Positions 1-10,730 of a stretch of 64,000 bases of DNA are shown here, piece by piece. Below the pieces are notes generated by a model. The model saw only the letters and a list, made by a program, of their open reading frames with translations. It was not told the DNA's origin and searched no databases. Source of the stretch: Limnothrix sp. CACIAM 69d (GTDB lineage Bacteria > Cyanobacteriota > Cyanobacteriia > CACIAM-69d). The translations under genes and the position numbers were made by a program. Position 1 is the first letter of the stretch. Each line of letters begins with the position of its first letter. The DNA is taken from NCBI GenBank assembly GCA_001913845.2, contig MKGP02000082.1, positions 1-64,000 on the forward strand, given 5' to 3'.

Positions 1-466
1 GGTCTACGGCTTCGATGGTGGCAAAAAGGTTAAGGGACGTAAACGCCACATTATCGTTGACTCGCAAGGGTTCCTGATGGGCGTGTTGGTGACTGAAGCG
101 AATGCTTCTGAGCGATTGGGAGGGATTGTGGTGTTAGAGGAAGTGAAGGAGAAGCTATCTCGACTAGAGGTTATTTGGGTTGATCAGGGGTATTCCGGGA
201 AAAAGTTTGCGGATGCTGTGAAGCGTGTGTGTGGTGAGAGTGTGCGCGTGGAGGTGATCAGCCGAATCGGTAAAGGGTTTGAGACGTTGCCCAAGCGGTG
301 GATTGTCGAGCGGACGTTTGGCTGGCTGAACCGATTTCGGCGATTGAGCAAGGACTATGAGTTGTATTCGGAGACGAGCGAAGGAATGATCTATGGCTGC
401 TTAATGCATTTGATGGTGAGAAGATTGGCTGCCCTAGATGATTAATAGTTGCTTTATAAATCAGCT
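1..466 (+). mobile_element. IS5-type insertion sequence, right-hand part
   Basis: The window opens inside an insertion sequence. Its transposase frame is open from base 2 and stops at 445. The right end is placed near 466 because, read on the minus strand, the interrupted kinase gene still looks like its family down to the residues HFYDSE, then becomes unrelated sequence ending in the antisense of the transposase. The likely terminal inverted repeat is the stretch around 446-468 (minus-strand GAGCTGATTTATAAAGCAAC). The other end and any target-site duplication lie outside the window, so the exact boundary is inferred. Confidence 0.75.
2..445 (+). CDS. IS5-family DDE transposase, C-terminal part
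   Basis: This is the C-terminal portion of a DDE transposase; the 5' part lies beyond the left edge. The visible frame opens with YGFDGGKKVKGRKRHIIVD, the conserved block after the first catalytic Asp region in IS5/IS427-type transposases. It continues with VIWVDQGYSGKKF, carrying the second Asp, and ends with PKRWIVERTFGWLNRFRRL, carrying the catalytic Glu of the Y(2)R(3)E(6)K-like signature. A methionine at 77 is internal and is not a start. The visible sequence is intact, so the element may still be functional. It inserted into, and is read convergently with, the kinase gene to its right. Confidence 0.9.
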   Translation, partial: VYGFDGGKKVKGRKRHIIVDSQGFLMGVLVTEANASERLGGIVVLEEVKEKLSRLEVIWVDQGYSGKKFADAVKRVCGESVRVEVISRIGKGFETLPKRWIVERTFGWLNRFRRLSKDYELYSETSEGMIYGCLMHLMVRRLAALDD

Positions 467-3400
467 CTGAATCATAGAAATGAAATAAGGGAACCATGAA
501 GCATCCTGATATTCCGCTAAGATATTTTTTAGCTTGCGCGGCAGTTTCAGTCGCGGATTCCCACTCACCAAAAAGGTAACAGAGAATTAACTTATTCACG
601 TAAAGGGTTCCTAGCGCATAAAGATCGTGAGCTTTCTGATGTAGAGGCAACATATTGTTTTCATCATAAATTTCACCCTGAATTTTCCAAGAATGCTCAT
701 TCCGCATCATTAGGTTCATGATAGATTGATAGAAAATTTTCAAATAGTTATGAGCCACTTCTTGTTTAATTTGTGCCAGTGCTTGATTGTATAGATGAAC
801 TTCTGATTCTAGAGTTGATAAATCTTTTCCGAGAAAGTAGGAAAGCGAGCAATAGTTATAAGCACAATAGGCAGCATACTCTAAAGTTCCTGTTTCTAGT
901 CCGCTGTGATATCCATCGAGTAGAGGAGCTAGAGAATTTTTAATGTGGTGCTTCCAGGGCTTTACAAACGGATAAACCATGTTGATAGTACTGGCTTTAA
1001 ATTCTCGGTTCTGAAAGCGCGATAGTAACCCCAGCGCAATTTCTCCAATTTGATTACCCAAGTCAATTTCTCCGGTAATACACAGAATTACTCCATACCA
1101 AGCAAAAGCTTGAGCCGATACAGCAGCACTACCATACTGAACGGATAATTCAACTTGCTTACACACAATCAGTGGTAAAAGTTCAGGAACTGCTTGGTAA
1201 ACTGCTGCTGTAACAGTTGCTAGAATTCGCATTTGAGCAATAGCTTGTAAGTCAGTCATCTCTGGCAGTACTAATAAATCTGCCAAGTCTTTTCCTTTTA
1301 ATAATTCCTGAGTCTGCCTTAGGCTTCGAGAAATATCAGCGGCATTAGGGTTTCCTGGAAACACCATGCCAAATAGCTCTAAAACACTAAGAGCAGTTTT
1401 GATAGCCTCAGGTTGTTTACTTTGTGCTACCTCAGCCAAAATTTTTACTTCATAGACTTTGGCTTTATCCAGCACATGATGTGCGTGTATAACTACTTCG
1501 TTAACCAACTGCTGCATTTTTTCAAAGTTGCTAACCAAACAAGTTACTTCTGCCGCTAAGTTATATAGGCTCAGTGTGATTTCATAATGTTGTCTCCAAG
1601 GTTGCAAAGCAAGTAACTTTATTCCTTGGTCAGCATATTCAATAGCTGCAATATAAGCAGTAGAGAGCTTTGCTTTTCGTGCAGCTTTTAGATTTAATTT
1701 AGCTAGCTCTTCTCGTTCATTTTGAGACTTAATTAAGTCAGATCCTTGATTTAACTGATTGACAACCTCAAAGATCCTCTCTTCTTGATCTACTGAATTT
1801 ACTACACGAGCAAGAAGTTGCCCGATTTTTAAGTGTTTCACTTGCTTTTGATCATTAGGAATTAGAGAATAAGCTGCTTGCTGAACTCTGTCATGCAGAA
1901 ATTTATAATTAATGGCCTGTTGGTTTTTGAGCGCACTTGAGTCAAGACTTTGACTGATGTAAAACTTGTAAACATCACCAACGGGCACAATCAGTCCTTC
2001 CTGCAAAGCTCTCCACAAGACAGCGGCTGCTTCCGTTTGAGATTGCTCTGCCACAATCGCCAAGGTCTGCAAATCAAACTGTGCGCCAATGCAAGCCGCT
2101 AATTTCAAAATCTCTTGCGTTGCTGTCGGCAGTTTCTGCAACTGCAACGCCATAAACTCCACCACATCATCCGTCAGGGCCAGGGCATTGACCTGGGCAA
2201 TGTCACATTGCCAATAGCCTTGATCGCGATTAAAGATGATATACCCGTCTTCGTGAAGTGCTTTTAAAAATTGGGTCGTAAAGAAAGGATTTCCTTTCGT
2301 TTTACGATCGACCAGTTGAGTCAGTGGCTGTGCTAACGCTTGGCTGCATTTTAACGTATCCGCCACCAAGCAATTGGTATACTCCAGGCTCAGCGGCAAC
2401 AAAGTAATCGTATTAACAGTCAAGCTAGCTTTTTCCAATTCTCCGATCGTCAGCATCAGGGGATGAACCGGTGAAACTTCGTTGTCCCGATAAGCACCCA
2501 ACATCAGCAGATAGCCACTGCTTTCCATGAGCACTTTCAGCAATTGCAACGAAGCAGAATCAGACCACTGTAAGTCATCTAGAAAAATGACTAACGGATG
2601 GTCAATGGTCGTAAAAACCTGAATAAACTTCTGAAACAGAAAATTAAACCGATTCTGCGCTGCGGTTCCTGAAAGCTCCGGGGCTGTGGGCTGCTGACCA
2701 ATGACCTGCTCTAACTCTGGAATCACCTCAATTAAGACTTGCCCATTTTCGCCAACAGCCTTGAGAATTTGAGCTTTCCATTCGGCTAATTGACTGTCAG
2801 ATTCTGAAAGCAGTTGCCCCATCAGGTCCCGCAGAGCTTGCACGAATGCTGATAGGGGAATGTTGCGATTGAACTGGTCAAACTTTCCTTTAATGAAATA
2901 ACCCTTTTGCTGAGTGATTGGTTTATGGACTTCATTCACAACAGCCGTTTTACCAATTCCCGAGAAACCCGCCACCAGCATCAGCTCTGATGCACCTTGG
3001 GAAACTCGCTCAAAGGAGTTGAGTAGAATTTGTACTTCACTCTCACGACCGTAGAGCTTTTCAGGGATTAAGAAGCGATCGCTCAGATCTCGTTGTCCCA
3101 ACTCAAATGCTGCAATCGTTCCTGTTGCTTCCCATTGGCTTAAGCATTGCTGTAAATCATGCTGGAGACCCAAGGCACTCTGATATCGATCCTCAGCGTT
3201 TTTAGCCATCAGTTTTGCCACGATCTCCCCCACCATCTCAGGTACTGACGGATTCACCTGATCCACGGGCTGTGCTGTTTTGGCAATATGGCAATGCAGA
3301 ATTTCTAAGGGATCGTTAGCAATGAAAGGTAATTGACCCGTCAATAGTTGATATAGCGTCACCCCCAAAGCATAGTAATCAGCTCGATAGTCAATGCCAC

Positions 3401-3983
3401 GATTCATGCGCCCGGTTTGCTCGGGAGCCAGGTAGGCTAAAGTTCCCTCTAAAATGTTTGGATTCTGAATCTCTTGAGTTTCTTTAGGCAACAAAGAAGC
3501 AATGCTGAAGTCAATTAATTTAATTTCTTGTGATTCAGGATTAATTAGAATATTGGCAGGTTTAATATCTTTGTGAATAACGCGCTGCTGATGCAAATCG
3601 TGCAGAATGATGGTCAGTTGCAGGGCAATCTTGAGCACTTCGACCCAACTGAGCGTTTGCTGCTGTAGGTATTGATTGAGGGACAATCCTCCCCAATCTT
3701 CCATTACGAGCACATAGCCATTCCCCAAGGGTTGAAGATTCAGGGGGTGAATAATGCCAGGTAGATTCAGGTTTTTGGCGATCGCGTATTGATTCCGAAA
3801 TTGCACCAATTCGCCAAAGGTGGGATAGTCCGACAGCAGCGTTTTCAACACAACTGCTCGTTGATCGGCATCTTGCACCCCTCGATAAACGGCCGTTCTT
3901 GATCCCGAATAGAGTTGCTCAATGATTGTATAGCCAGCAATCGTAGGCAATGACCGAGATGAAGAGCCAGTGAGGGATGACAT
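466..3983 (-). pseudogene. Hybrid Ser/Thr kinase-AAA ATPase gene truncated by an IS
   Basis: This is the 5' part (about 1170 codons) of a giant signalling kinase of the cyanobacterial type that joins a protein kinase, an AAA ATPase and a sensor histidine kinase. Visible in order: protein kinase (about 15-280) with HKDIKPANIL catalytic loop and DFS in place of DFG; AAA ATPase with Walker A GFSGIGKTA and Walker B VIFLDDLQWSD; then a long alpha-helical, TPR-like region. The GAF/PAS/histidine-kinase end expected from its neighbour is missing because an IS5-type element interrupts the frame near 466. The open frame then runs about 70 codons into IS antisense and stops at 258. The start at 3983 (MSSLTGSSSRS) was chosen because it aligns exactly with the start of the downstream-numbered paralogue; an in-frame ATG at 4043 would add 20 unlikely residues. 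Its kinase/ATPase half is almost identical in DNA to 8380-10340. Confidence 0.85.
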
Positions 3984-4126
3984 GAATATGGTTAAAAGTA
4001 AAATCTCCTTTTCAGTATTAGATCTCTTCCGGTGATACAGCAACTTTGATGTGCTAGATATGACACAGCATACGGACGTAATTTGGTTTTACATAACAGC
4101 CTAGAATTTCGCAGCAGAATCTATGA

Positions 4127-7100
4127 CTAGATTGGCAGTCGAATCAAAAACTCAGCACCTTGTCCTGGCTCCGACTCAACGGTCAAACTGCCACTGTGTT
4201 TATCCACCACAATTTGTTGGGCGATCGCGAGACCCAACCCTGTGCCTTTGCCCACAGATTTTGTGGTGAACAAGTGGTCAAAGATCCTGGCTTGCACCTC
4301 TGCATTCATCCCCTTGCCATTGTCCCGAATTGAGATCTGCACTTGCTGGTTAATCAAAACTGTGCTGATGGTGATCTGTTGAGAATTTGCTTCTAATTCC
4401 TTGAACGATCGCCCTTGCGCCATCTCATCAAACATATCGATCGCATTAGCCAGGATATTCATAAACACCTGATTAAGCTGCCCTGGAAAGCAATCGATTG
4501 GCGGTATTTCACCATAGTTGGTGATCACCTCGATCGCGGGTCGGTTCGCATTCGCCTTGAGCCGATATTTCAGAATCAGCAGCGTACTATCAATTCCTTC
4601 ATGCAGATTAGTGCTGACTTTATACTCCGTATCGGCACGAGAGAAAGTCCGCAAACTGGTACTAATCGATTTGATGCGATCGGTTGCCCCTTGCATTGAA
4701 TTCAAGAGTTGAGGCAAATCTTCGCAAACATATTCCAAATCAATATCTTCAGCGTGATCTTGAATTGGAGAAGTAGGACTAGGATAATGCTGTTGATATA
4801 GAGCTAAATGTTCAAGCAAGTCCTGTACGTGCTCTTTGCCATTATTGATGCTGCCATTCAGAAAGCCGATCGGGTTATTAATCTCATGGGCAACCCCTGC
4901 CACTAGGTTTCCTAGCGATGCCATCTTCTCGCTTTGCACCATCTGTAACTGAGCACTTTGTAGCTCTTGCAATGTATTTTCTAAGTCCTGAGACTTTTGC
5001 TGAATTGTGGCTTCTGCAGCCTTACGATCACTAATATCTTCAACACTTGACCAAATGAATTGCTCACCATGTCGCTCCACAAGAATCCCAGATAGTCGAA
5101 CTGGAACGAGATACCCATCTTTATGGATATATTCCTTTTCATAGGGGCCATAGCGTCCAGTTGCTTGGAGGCGTTGCATCTGTAGTTGCTCCTGATCAGC
5201 ATAAGATGCTGGTGTAATTTCAAAGTAAGTTAATGTGGAAAGCTCGTCAGTTGTTCGTCCTACAATCTTGGCGTAGGCAGGATTGCAATAGAGTAGTTGA
5301 CCATTCATTCTGCATAGTGCCAACCCAATGGATGCTTGGTCAAAAAGCGTGCGGTGATAAGCCTCACTCTCAATCAATGCAGCTTCAGCTTCCTTACGAT
5401 TGCTGATATCTAACAAGAGGCCATCCCACACCAACGCACCATCCGCAAGTTTTTCGATTCGTGCTTCCCCATGAATCCATTTAACTTTGCCGGATGGTGT
5501 GATAATTCTTCCTTCCCAGTGCCAAGGAGTTAAGGTGTGAACCGAGTCAGCAATGGACTGGCGATGTGATTCAGTATCCTCTGGATGCGTCATATTCATA
5601 AGAATTTGCACATCAGCGATCGCCTGTTCAGCCTTAACTTCATACAGGTCGTAACAAGCATTACTGATGTATGGCATTAATACTGAGCCATCAGTTTTCA
5701 TGAGGAACTGATACACCACCCCCGGAACGTTATCCACTAGATGATGGAAACGAGATTGGGTAGTGTCTAATTCATGAAAAGATCGCTCTAGTTGTCGGCT
5801 ATGTTCCTGAGATTGTTGATAGAGTCGTGCATTTTCCAGAGAAATTGCTGCCTGGGTGCAAAGGAAGTTAAGCACTGCAATGCGATCACCCGTGAATACA
5901 CCACTGGCTGATCGATTTTCCAAATACAAAATAGCGTTTAAATTTCCTTGGCTGAAAATTGGCAAGCACAATACGCTCTTAGGTTGATGTTGAGTGAGGT
6001 AATCACCAATGACGGGAAGCTCAGTCTTGAGATCATCGACCACCACTGTCATTGCAGTGTTCTTGACGTAATGAATCAGTTTGACAGGAACCGTAGAGTT
6101 GCCTTCTAGCAGCACAGATTGCAGCACTACTTGTTCTGCATTTGCCATTACCCGAACTTGCCATCGATCATCCTCGCAGAGCATTAAGGCACACCCATCT
6201 GCTCCGGAGTTTTCCAGCATGGTTTGGGTCAGATTTCTGAGGAGATCATCTAGGGCGATCGTGCTAGCAAAGGTCTGAGAAATTTGCAGCAACGTAGCCA
6301 AATCTAGAGTCTGGTTGATATTGCTAGCAGAATGCGTGTGAGGTGTGGAATGAATTGAATAGACAGGAGCAGTAATGCTCGAAAGAGTTTCTAAAATAGT
6401 TAAACGCTGGTTGGCCGCCTGTAAAATAGGTTGCAATAATTGAGGATAGCGTTCTTCTAAGTCATCAACTTTAGCTTTTGCGCCCCAGCGGGCATAGCAG
6501 TAATAGGCCTCTTGCATGTAGCCTGCGGCAAATTTTTCTTTACCCCACTCAAGATAGAACTTAGCGGCAAGCTCGTTGGCCAGCGCTTCGTGATGAGTCA
6601 GTTGCTCTGCTCTTGCCGCTGAAATTGCTTGATCGTATAACTCAATTGCTTCTAACTTTTGGTTTTGAATACGTGCAATTTCAGCAGAGGCCATCAGAAA
6701 CTGGTGTAAGAAATTTTCAGGGCAGCTATTAGCCCAAACCCGTATTTGTTTTTGATGCAAATTAATGATTTGCCAATAATTTTCTTGATTTTCCTCAGAA
6801 GCGTTTGAATAGATTGCCGTTAAAATCAATAAATGATAAAAATAGTATTTGGTTACCGGAAAGAAACCAAAATTAGCTGCAATTTTATCCTGAACAGCCT
6901 GACAAGCTTGCAAAGCTTCTTCATATTGTTCGTAGTTATAAAGTAACTGTGCTTTTACATAGTGATACCAATTAAGTCCATGTTCAAAATTGTTTTCGCG
7001 CCACTTGGCTATACATAAGTTTTCATCGAAAATTTCATCAGTTAAACTGTAACGACTTTCATTTTTCCCTTGAAGATTTCTGATCATTCGCTGTACCGCC

Positions 7101-10100
7101 AAGAAAGAGGAAAACATGTTGAAATCACCCACTTCTTCCAGAGGGTAAACATATTTGTTTGCCTCATCCTCAACTGCTTGCAAATTTTCTCCTGTTTCTA
7201 GTCTTGTCCAAAGGTCAAAAAATAAGGCCCATGCAGCATAGGTTAAATCGCCGCACTCTGTGCAACGTTGATAGGACTCCTGATAAAGAGCTAGGTTGGT
7301 GACAAAGGGTCGATTGTAGGGATTGATGGAATGACAGAATAAATTATTCACTTTTCCAACCAAGTCAGTTCGGTTGAATTTGGCATTCAACCGTAATGCT
7401 AGTTGTGCAAGTTGATAGGCTGTTGAATAATCTTGACCAAATGCTAAGTTCATAGCATAGGTAACATAGCCAAATGCAGAAAAGCTAGTATTACCATTCT
7501 CAAGTGATAAAAGAACAATTTTCAAGACAGTTAATTGTAAGAGATTAAGATTGCCATCTAAGTAGGCTAAGGCCCATAAATCAACCAAAAGGCGCATGAC
7601 AAAATTCTGCGCAAGATCAGTTTGCACTTGATGATCATAAAGACTTGCAATATCAATATTTGCCAAAAACTGCTGTACCTGTTGTTGGTCGTCAGAGATT
7701 AATTGTTGCAATTCATTGTCTTGCCTTGGAACTGATAATCCTAAAACTTCTAACCCTTCTAGTCCTGCAGAAATTCCATTGGCAAAGTTATCCCCTTGAG
7801 TCATGCAAAGATTCATCAAAATCGAATAAAGCTTAGCTTGATCTAGGTTGATGGACGTATGTTGAAAAGCAATGTCTAAAAGTTGTTGACTGGCTTGAAA
7901 ATTACCATTCAAATATTCACACTCAGCACATTCCCGATACAAAGCAAAAGTCAGCTCATAGTTAGTTTCCCAGCTACCAGCAGACAACAGCTCGATTCCA
8001 AGGTTCAAGTGCTTAATTGCTGTTGCATGAGCATTAGATTTCTTTGCCTTTTCACCGGCCATTAGATTCAATTGAGCCAGCTTATGCTTCCAGGATTGAT
8101 CATTGTCTAGATCAATTCCTATATTCAAATGATTGACAATATCAAAAACTGTGGCTTCTAATTCTTCCTGTGGCGTACTACTCAGCAGGAGTTGTCCAAT
8201 TTTGAGATGAGTGGCTTGCTTTTGCTCTGCGGCAATCAAAGAATAAGCCGCTTGCTGAACCCGATCGTGCAGAAACCGATAGGCTGGATTGGCATGATTC
8301 TGAGACTCAAGCTGCTCAATTTCCTCAGACTGAAAAAACTTGTAAACCTGAGTGATCGGAATGATCAATCCTTCCTGCAAAGCTCTCCACAAGACAGTGG
8401 CTGCTTCCGTTTGAGATTGCTCTGCCACAATCGCCAAGGTCTGCAAATCAAACTGTGCGCCAATGCAAGCCGCTAATTTCAAAATCTCTTGCGTTGCTGT
8501 CGGCAGTTTCTGCAACTGCAACGCCATAAACTCCACCACATCATCCGTCAGGGCTAGGGCATTGACCTGGGCAATATCACATTGCCAATAGCCTTGGTCA
8601 CGGTCAAAGATGATGTACCCATCTTCGTGAAGAGCCTTCAGGAATTGGGTCGTGAAGAAAGGATTCCCTTGGGTTTTACGATCGACCAGTTGAGTCAGCG
8701 GCTTTGATAGCTCTTGGCTGCATTTCAACGTATCCGCCACCAAGCAATTGGTATGCTCTAGGCTTAATGCCAATAGGGTGATTGTATTGACGGTCAAGTT
8801 CGCTTTTTCCAACTCCCCGATCGTTAGCATCAGGGGATGAACCGGCGAAACTTCGTTGTCCCGATAAGCACCCAACATCAGCAGATAGCCACTGCTTTCC
8901 ATGAGCACTTTCAACAACTGCAATGAAGCAGAATCAGACCACTGCAAATCATCTAGAAAAATGACTAACGGATGGTCAACGGTCGTAAAAACCTGAATAA
9001 ACTTCTGAAACAGCAAGTTAAATCGATTCTGCGCTGCGGTTCCTGAAAGCTCCGGGGCTGCGGGCTGCTGACCAATGACCTGCTCTAACTCTGGAATCAC
9101 CTCAATTAAGACCTGTCCATTTTCGCCAACAGCCTTGAGAATTTGAGCTTTCCATTCGGCTAATTGACTGTCAGATTCTGAAAGCAGTTGCCCCATCAGA
9201 TCCCGCAGAGCCTGCACGAATGCTGATAGGGGAATGTTGCGATTGAACTGGTCAAACTTTCCTTTGATGAAATAACCCTTTTGCTGAGTGATTGGTTTAT
9301 GAACTTCATTCACAACAGCCGTTTTACCAATTCCCGAGAAGCCCGCCACCAGCATCAGTTCTGATGCACCTTGGGAAACTCGCTCAAAAGACTTGAGTAG
9401 AATCTGTACTTCCGTCTCGCGACCGTAGAGTTTTTCAGGGATTAAGAAGCGATCGCTCAGATCCCGTTGTCCTAACTCAAATGCTGCAATCGTTCCTGTT
9501 GCTTCCCATTGGCTTAAGCATTGCTGTAAATCATGCTGGAGACCCAAGGCACTCTGATATCGATCCTCAGCATTTTTAGCCATCAGTTTTGCCACGATCT
9601 CCCCCACCATCTCAGGTACTGACGGATTTACCTGATCCACTGATTGTGCTGTTTTGGCAATATGGCAATGCAACAACTCCAAGGGATCATTGGAAATGAA
9701 GGGCAGCGTATTGGCTATGGTCAATAATTGATAGAGAGTGACTCCTAAGGAGTAGTAATCGGCACGATAATCAATGCCACGATTCATCCGCCCGGTTTGC
9801 TCGGGAGCCAGGTAGGCTAAAGTTCCCTCTAAAATGTTTGGATTCTGAATCTCTTGAGTTTCTTTAGGCAACAAAGAAGCAATACTGAAGTCAATTAATT
9901 TAATTTCTTTTGATTTGGGATCAATCAAAATATTGGCAGGTTTAATATCTTTATGAATAACGCGCTGCTGATGCAGATCGTGCAGAATGCTGGTTAGTTG
10001 CAGTGCAATCTTGAGTACTTCGACCCAATTAAGCGTTTGCTGCTGTAGGTATTGATTGAGAGACAGTCCTCCCCAATCTTCCATTACGAGCACATAGCCA

Positions 10101-10363
10101 TTCCCCAAGGATTGAAGATTCAGGGGGTGAATAATGCCAGGTAGATTCAGGTTTTTGGCGATCGCGTATTGATTCCGAAATTGCACCAATTCGCCAAAGG
10201 TGGGATAGTCCGACAGCAGGATTTTCAAGACGACTGCTCGTTGATCGGCATCCTGCACCCCTCGATAGACAGCGGTTCGCGATCCCAAATACAGTTGCTC
10301 GGTGATTGTGTAGTCCGAAATATTGGGTATCGACTGTTCAGCTACTCGCGTTGTGGTGGTCAT
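4127..10363 (-). CDS. Trifunctional Ser/Thr kinase / AAA ATPase / histidine kinase
   Basis: This 2078-residue cytoplasmic signalling protein appears intact. Domain order: protein kinase 15-280 (K47 in VVLK, H137-K138-D139 catalytic loop, DFS at 158 for DFG, APEQ at about 187); AAA ATPase 320-700 (Walker A GFSGIGKTA at 341, Walker B LVIFLDDLQWSD at about 465); long helical TPR-like region 700-1340; GAF about 1360-1505; PAS about 1537-1665 and 1666-1790; histidine kinase with phospho-acceptor H1826 in VAHEINNP and ATP-binding motifs DNGKGM and GTGLGLAIAQQ. In this family a Ser/Thr kinase and a His kinase reside on one chain; the signal and target are unknown. It has no adjacent response regulator. 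It lies 143 bp upstream of a disrupted paralogue on the same strand, so the two may once have been co-transcribed. A degenerate glycine loop (LGSRTAVYRG) is usual for this group. Confidence 0.9.
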   Translation of the reverse strand: MTTTTRVAEQSIPNISDYTITEQLYLGSRTAVYRGVQDADQRAVVLKILLSDYPTFGELVQFRNQYAIAKNLNLPGIIHPLNLQSLGNGYVLVMEDWGGLSLNQYLQQQTLNWVEVLKIALQLTSILHDLHQQRVIHKDIKPANILIDPKSKEIKLIDFSIASLLPKETQEIQNPNILEGTLAYLAPEQTGRMNRGIDYRADYYSLGVTLYQLLTIANTLPFISNDPLELLHCHIAKTAQSVDQVNPSVPEMVGEIVAKLMAKNAEDRYQSALGLQHDLQQCLSQWEATGTIAAFELGQRDLSDRFLIPEKLYGRETEVQILLKSFERVSQGASELMLVAGFSGIGKTAVVNEVHKPITQQKGYFIKGKFDQFNRNIPLSAFVQALRDLMGQLLSESDSQLAEWKAQILKAVGENGQVLIEVIPELEQVIGQQPAAPELSGTAAQNRFNLLFQKFIQVFTTVDHPLVIFLDDLQWSDSASLQLLKVLMESSGYLLMLGAYRDNEVSPVHPLMLTIGELEKANLTVNTITLLALSLEHTNCLVADTLKCSQELSKPLTQLVDRKTQGNPFFTTQFLKALHEDGYIIFDRDQGYWQCDIAQVNALALTDDVVEFMALQLQKLPTATQEILKLAACIGAQFDLQTLAIVAEQSQTEAATVLWRALQEGLIIPITQVYKFFQSEEIEQLESQNHANPAYRFLHDRVQQAAYSLIAAEQKQATHLKIGQLLLSSTPQEELEATVFDIVNHLNIGIDLDNDQSWKHKLAQLNLMAGEKAKKSNAHATAIKHLNLGIELLSAGSWETNYELTFALYRECAECEYLNGNFQASQQLLDIAFQHTSINLDQAKLYSILMNLCMTQGDNFANGISAGLEGLEVLGLSVPRQDNELQQLISDDQQQVQQFLANIDIASLYDHQVQTDLAQNFVMRLLVDLWALAYLDGNLNLLQLTVLKIVLLSLENGNTSFSAFGYVTYAMNLAFGQDYSTAYQLAQLALRLNAKFNRTDLVGKVNNLFCHSINPYNRPFVTNLALYQESYQRCTECGDLTYAAWALFFDLWTRLETGENLQAVEDEANKYVYPLEEVGDFNMFSSFLAVQRMIRNLQGKNESRYSLTDEIFDENLCIAKWRENNFEHGLNWYHYVKAQLLYNYEQYEEALQACQAVQDKIAANFGFFPVTKYYFYHLLILTAIYSNASEENQENYWQIINLHQKQIRVWANSCPENFLHQFLMASAEIARIQNQKLEAIELYDQAISAARAEQLTHHEALANELAAKFYLEWGKEKFAAGYMQEAYYCYARWGAKAKVDDLEERYPQLLQPILQAANQRLTILETLSSITAPVYSIHSTPHTHSASNINQTLDLATLLQISQTFASTIALDDLLRNLTQTMLENSGADGCALMLCEDDRWQVRVMANAEQVVLQSVLLEGNSTVPVKLIHYVKNTAMTVVVDDLKTELPVIGDYLTQHQPKSVLCLPIFSQGNLNAILYLENRSASGVFTGDRIAVLNFLCTQAAISLENARLYQQSQEHSRQLERSFHELDTTQSRFHHLVDNVPGVVYQFLMKTDGSVLMPYISNACYDLYEVKAEQAIADVQILMNMTHPEDTESHRQSIADSVHTLTPWHWEGRIITPSGKVKWIHGEARIEKLADGALVWDGLLLDISNRKEAEAALIESEAYHRTLFDQASIGLALCRMNGQLLYCNPAYAKIVGRTTDELSTLTYFEITPASYADQEQLQMQRLQATGRYGPYEKEYIHKDGYLVPVRLSGILVERHGEQFIWSSVEDISDRKAAEATIQQKSQDLENTLQELQSAQLQMVQSEKMASLGNLVAGVAHEINNPIGFLNGSINNGKEHVQDLLEHLALYQQHYPSPTSPIQDHAEDIDLEYVCEDLPQLLNSMQGATDRIKSISTSLRTFSRADTEYKVSTNLHEGIDSTLLILKYRLKANANRPAIEVITNYGEIPPIDCFPGQLNQVFMNILANAIDMFDEMAQGRSFKELEANSQQITISTVLINQQVQISIRDNGKGMNAEVQARIFDHLFTTKSVGKGTGLGLAIAQQIVVDKHSGSLTVESEPGQGAEFLIRLPI

Positions 10364-10421
10364 AAGTGATACCAGGAGATCGGCTCAATCCATTCAGGAA
10401 CACATTCAAGGCGCACGAAAG

Positions 10422-10683
10422 TTCCCCAGCACTCGGCGCTGCCAGGGTATTGATGCAATGTTTTAGAGCACTTAAGAGATCACTCAGCGATCACTCAGCA
10501 ATGTGGCTCTATAAATTTTGCGTAAAATCAGGAAAATCTCGGGAATGGCAAAAAAGTGCTGCGTAGAAATCTTCCCAGCACTCAGCACTGACAAGGCACT
10601 GATCCAATGTCATGGGGTACTAAGGAGATCACCCAGCAGTATAGCTCTACAAATTTTGCGTAAAATCGGGAAAATCTGGGAAA
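10422..10683. repeat. Imperfect tandem duplication upstream of kinase gene
   Basis: Two copies of a block of about 115-125 bp lie head to tail at 10422-10546 and 10571-10683. Both begin with CCCAGCACTC, share GAGATCAC and CAGCA in the middle, and end with the almost identical AAATTTTGCGTAAAATC followed by GGGAAAATCT-like sequence. Together they fill most of the 367-bp gap upstream of the giant kinase. No convincing gene is seen on either strand here; short frames over the repeats have no protein-like character. Confidence 0.75.
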
Positions 10684-10730
10684 TTTCAGGAAAATTCCGA
10701 AAAAATACAACTTCTCAGAGCAGGAAAGCG

